A DNA stretch of 64,000 nucleotides from Pseudomonas duriflava. GTDB taxonomy: Bacteria > Pseudomonadota > Gammaproteobacteria > Pseudomonadales > Pseudomonadaceae. The stretch's first letter is position 1. Each line of letters begins with the position of its first letter. The stretch spans positions 124,001-188,000 of the forward strand of contig NZ_VLKY01000007.1 in the NCBI RefSeq assembly GCF_007830155.1, given 5' to 3'. Shown here in pieces: positions 63,177 to 64,000 of the stretch. The translations under genes were made by a program, and so were the position numbers. The notes under the pieces are model-generated. The model was not told where the DNA came from. It was given only the letters and a program-made list of their open reading frames with translations, and ran no database searches.

Positions 63177-64000
63177 ATGAAGCTCAATCGTCAAACCCTT
63201 AGCCGCTTTGAAGCGCCCATTGCAAAGCCAACCTATGAACCCTGCCAGATTCGTCAGGGCATCGTGCATATCGGTGTTGGCGGGTTTCATCGTGCCCACC
63301 AGGCCATCTACACCGAGGCCCTGCTCAACCATGGCGAAGCGCTCGACTGGTCCATTTGCGGCGTAGGCCTGCGCGCCGAGGATAAAGCCATGCGCGATAC
63401 CCTGGCCGAACAGGACTACCTCTATACCCTGTTCGAACTGGGCGACACACCCGATCTGGAGGTTCGAATCGTTGGCGCCATTAGCGGCATGATTCTCGCG
63501 GAGGATGGCGCTCAGGCATTGATCGACAAGCTGGCCCATCATGATATTCGCATCGTCTCACTGACCATTACCGAAGGCGGCTATTGCATAGACGACAGTA
63601 CCGGTGAATTCAATGCCGATCTGCCCATTATCCAGCATGACCTTGAGCACCCTGACGAGCCACATAGTGTGTTCGGCTTTTTGTTGGCAGCCCTGTCCAA
63701 GCGCCGCTGCGAAGGCCTACCGCCCTTCACGGTTATGTCCTGCGACAACCTTCCCCATAACGGCGCCGTTACCCGCAAGGCCCTGCTGTCCTTTGCTCGG
63801 TTGATGGATAAGGAGCTGGCCGACTGGATCGACCAGAACGCAACCTTTCCCAACGCCATGGTGGACCGTATCACGCCCATGACCAGCGCAGCACATAAGC
63901 ATCAGCTAAAGGACCGCTACGGCATTGAAGACGCCTGGCCTGTGGTCTGCGAACCCTTTCTGCAATGGGTATTGGAAGATAAGTTTGTCACTGGTCGCCC
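63177..64000 (+). CDS. mtlD: Mannitol 2-dehydrogenase MtlD, truncated by the window edge
   Basis: The first 274 codons of a protein normally about 490 residues; the frame is open at base 64000. Start ATG at 63177 behind AGGAG. N-terminal MKLNRQTLSRFEAPIAKPTYEP, the NAD-binding IVHIGVGGFHRAHQAIYTEALLNHG and the long-chain polyol dehydrogenase signature SCDNLPHNGAVTRKALLSFA are all present. Oxidises mannitol to fructose (also arabitol to xylulose and sorbitol to fructose in relatives) after uptake by MtlEFGK. The end is missing only because the window stops. Confidence 0.95.
   Translation, partial: MKLNRQTLSRFEAPIAKPTYEPCQIRQGIVHIGVGGFHRAHQAIYTEALLNHGEALDWSICGVGLRAEDKAMRDTLAEQDYLYTLFELGDTPDLEVRIVGAISGMILAEDGAQALIDKLAHHDIRIVSLTITEGGYCIDDSTGEFNADLPIIQHDLEHPDEPHSVFGFLLAALSKRRCEGLPPFTVMSCDNLPHNGAVTRKALLSFARLMDKELADWIDQNATFPNAMVDRITPMTSAAHKHQLKDRYGIEDAWPVVCEPFLQWVLEDKFVTGR

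Noticed and set aside
1-64000. CRISPR array or cas genes
   Set aside because: No regularly spaced repeat array and no Cas-like protein was recognised.

Overview
This window looks like a Pseudomonas chromosome. The housekeeping proteins (GlnS, PpiB, LpxH, AcnA, AcnB, Anr, HemN, DnaX, RecR, AroC, the Mtn and Mtl proteins) all have the sequence character of that genus. Base composition is only moderately GC-rich, and L-arabinose and mannitol uptake genes are both present. That would fit one of the lower-GC species such as the P. luteola group, but the species guess is weak inference.

Layout. 1-30.5 kb is core chromosome: the 5' end of glnS, ppiB-lpxH, miaE, a DUF1289 gene, acnB, a START-domain protein, a YkgJ-type cysteine cluster protein, a DEDDh exonuclease, ppnP, pdxB, a MATE pump, tusA, acnA, an alpha/beta hydrolase, hemN and anr. 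Next come a Fur-controlled FecI/FecR/TonB-receptor iron-uptake cassette, the dnaX-ybaB-recR replication/repair operon, and a complete L-arabinose import operon (gntR-type regulator, SMP-30 lactonase, araFGH). The anaerobic gene hemN has an upstream Anr-type box but also a one-base frameshift in its N-terminal coding sequence.

31.5-43.0 kb is a foreign island next to tRNA-Ser(GGA). A tyrosine recombinase gene sits at each end and both point inward. The cargo is almost purely regulatory: a serine recombinase with a res-like repeat cluster, two small Cro-like DNA-binding proteins, two KilA-N proteins, an antirepressor C-terminal domain separated from its KilA-N part by a single in-frame TAG, an RNase HI, a Rha-type regulator, and an HTH-like protein with an 85-residue internal tandem duplication. 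Five copies of a TACGCAGTATTGAA-type element are spread over 1.5 kb. I see no capsid, tail, portal, terminase, lysis or conjugation genes. The island therefore looks like a cryptic or satellite element made of lysogeny-switch and recombination modules, and it is the most unusual part of the window.

43.1-64.0 kb returns to core chromosome: a crotonase, a tiny membrane peptide, an AEC transporter, an RraB-like protein, a PLDc_N membrane protein, the methionine-salvage genes mtnBDC with an MFS transporter and aroC, a secreted hydrolase and a tail-anchored hypothetical. These are followed by a divergent pair of an ATP-grasp ligase (RLAN-RimK type) and a GNAT/C39-peptidase fusion, a YbdG-type mechanosensitive channel, and the mannitol/polyol system mtlR-mtlEFGK-mtlD, which runs off the right edge.

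All calls come from reading the sequence and recognising families. No database search was run.
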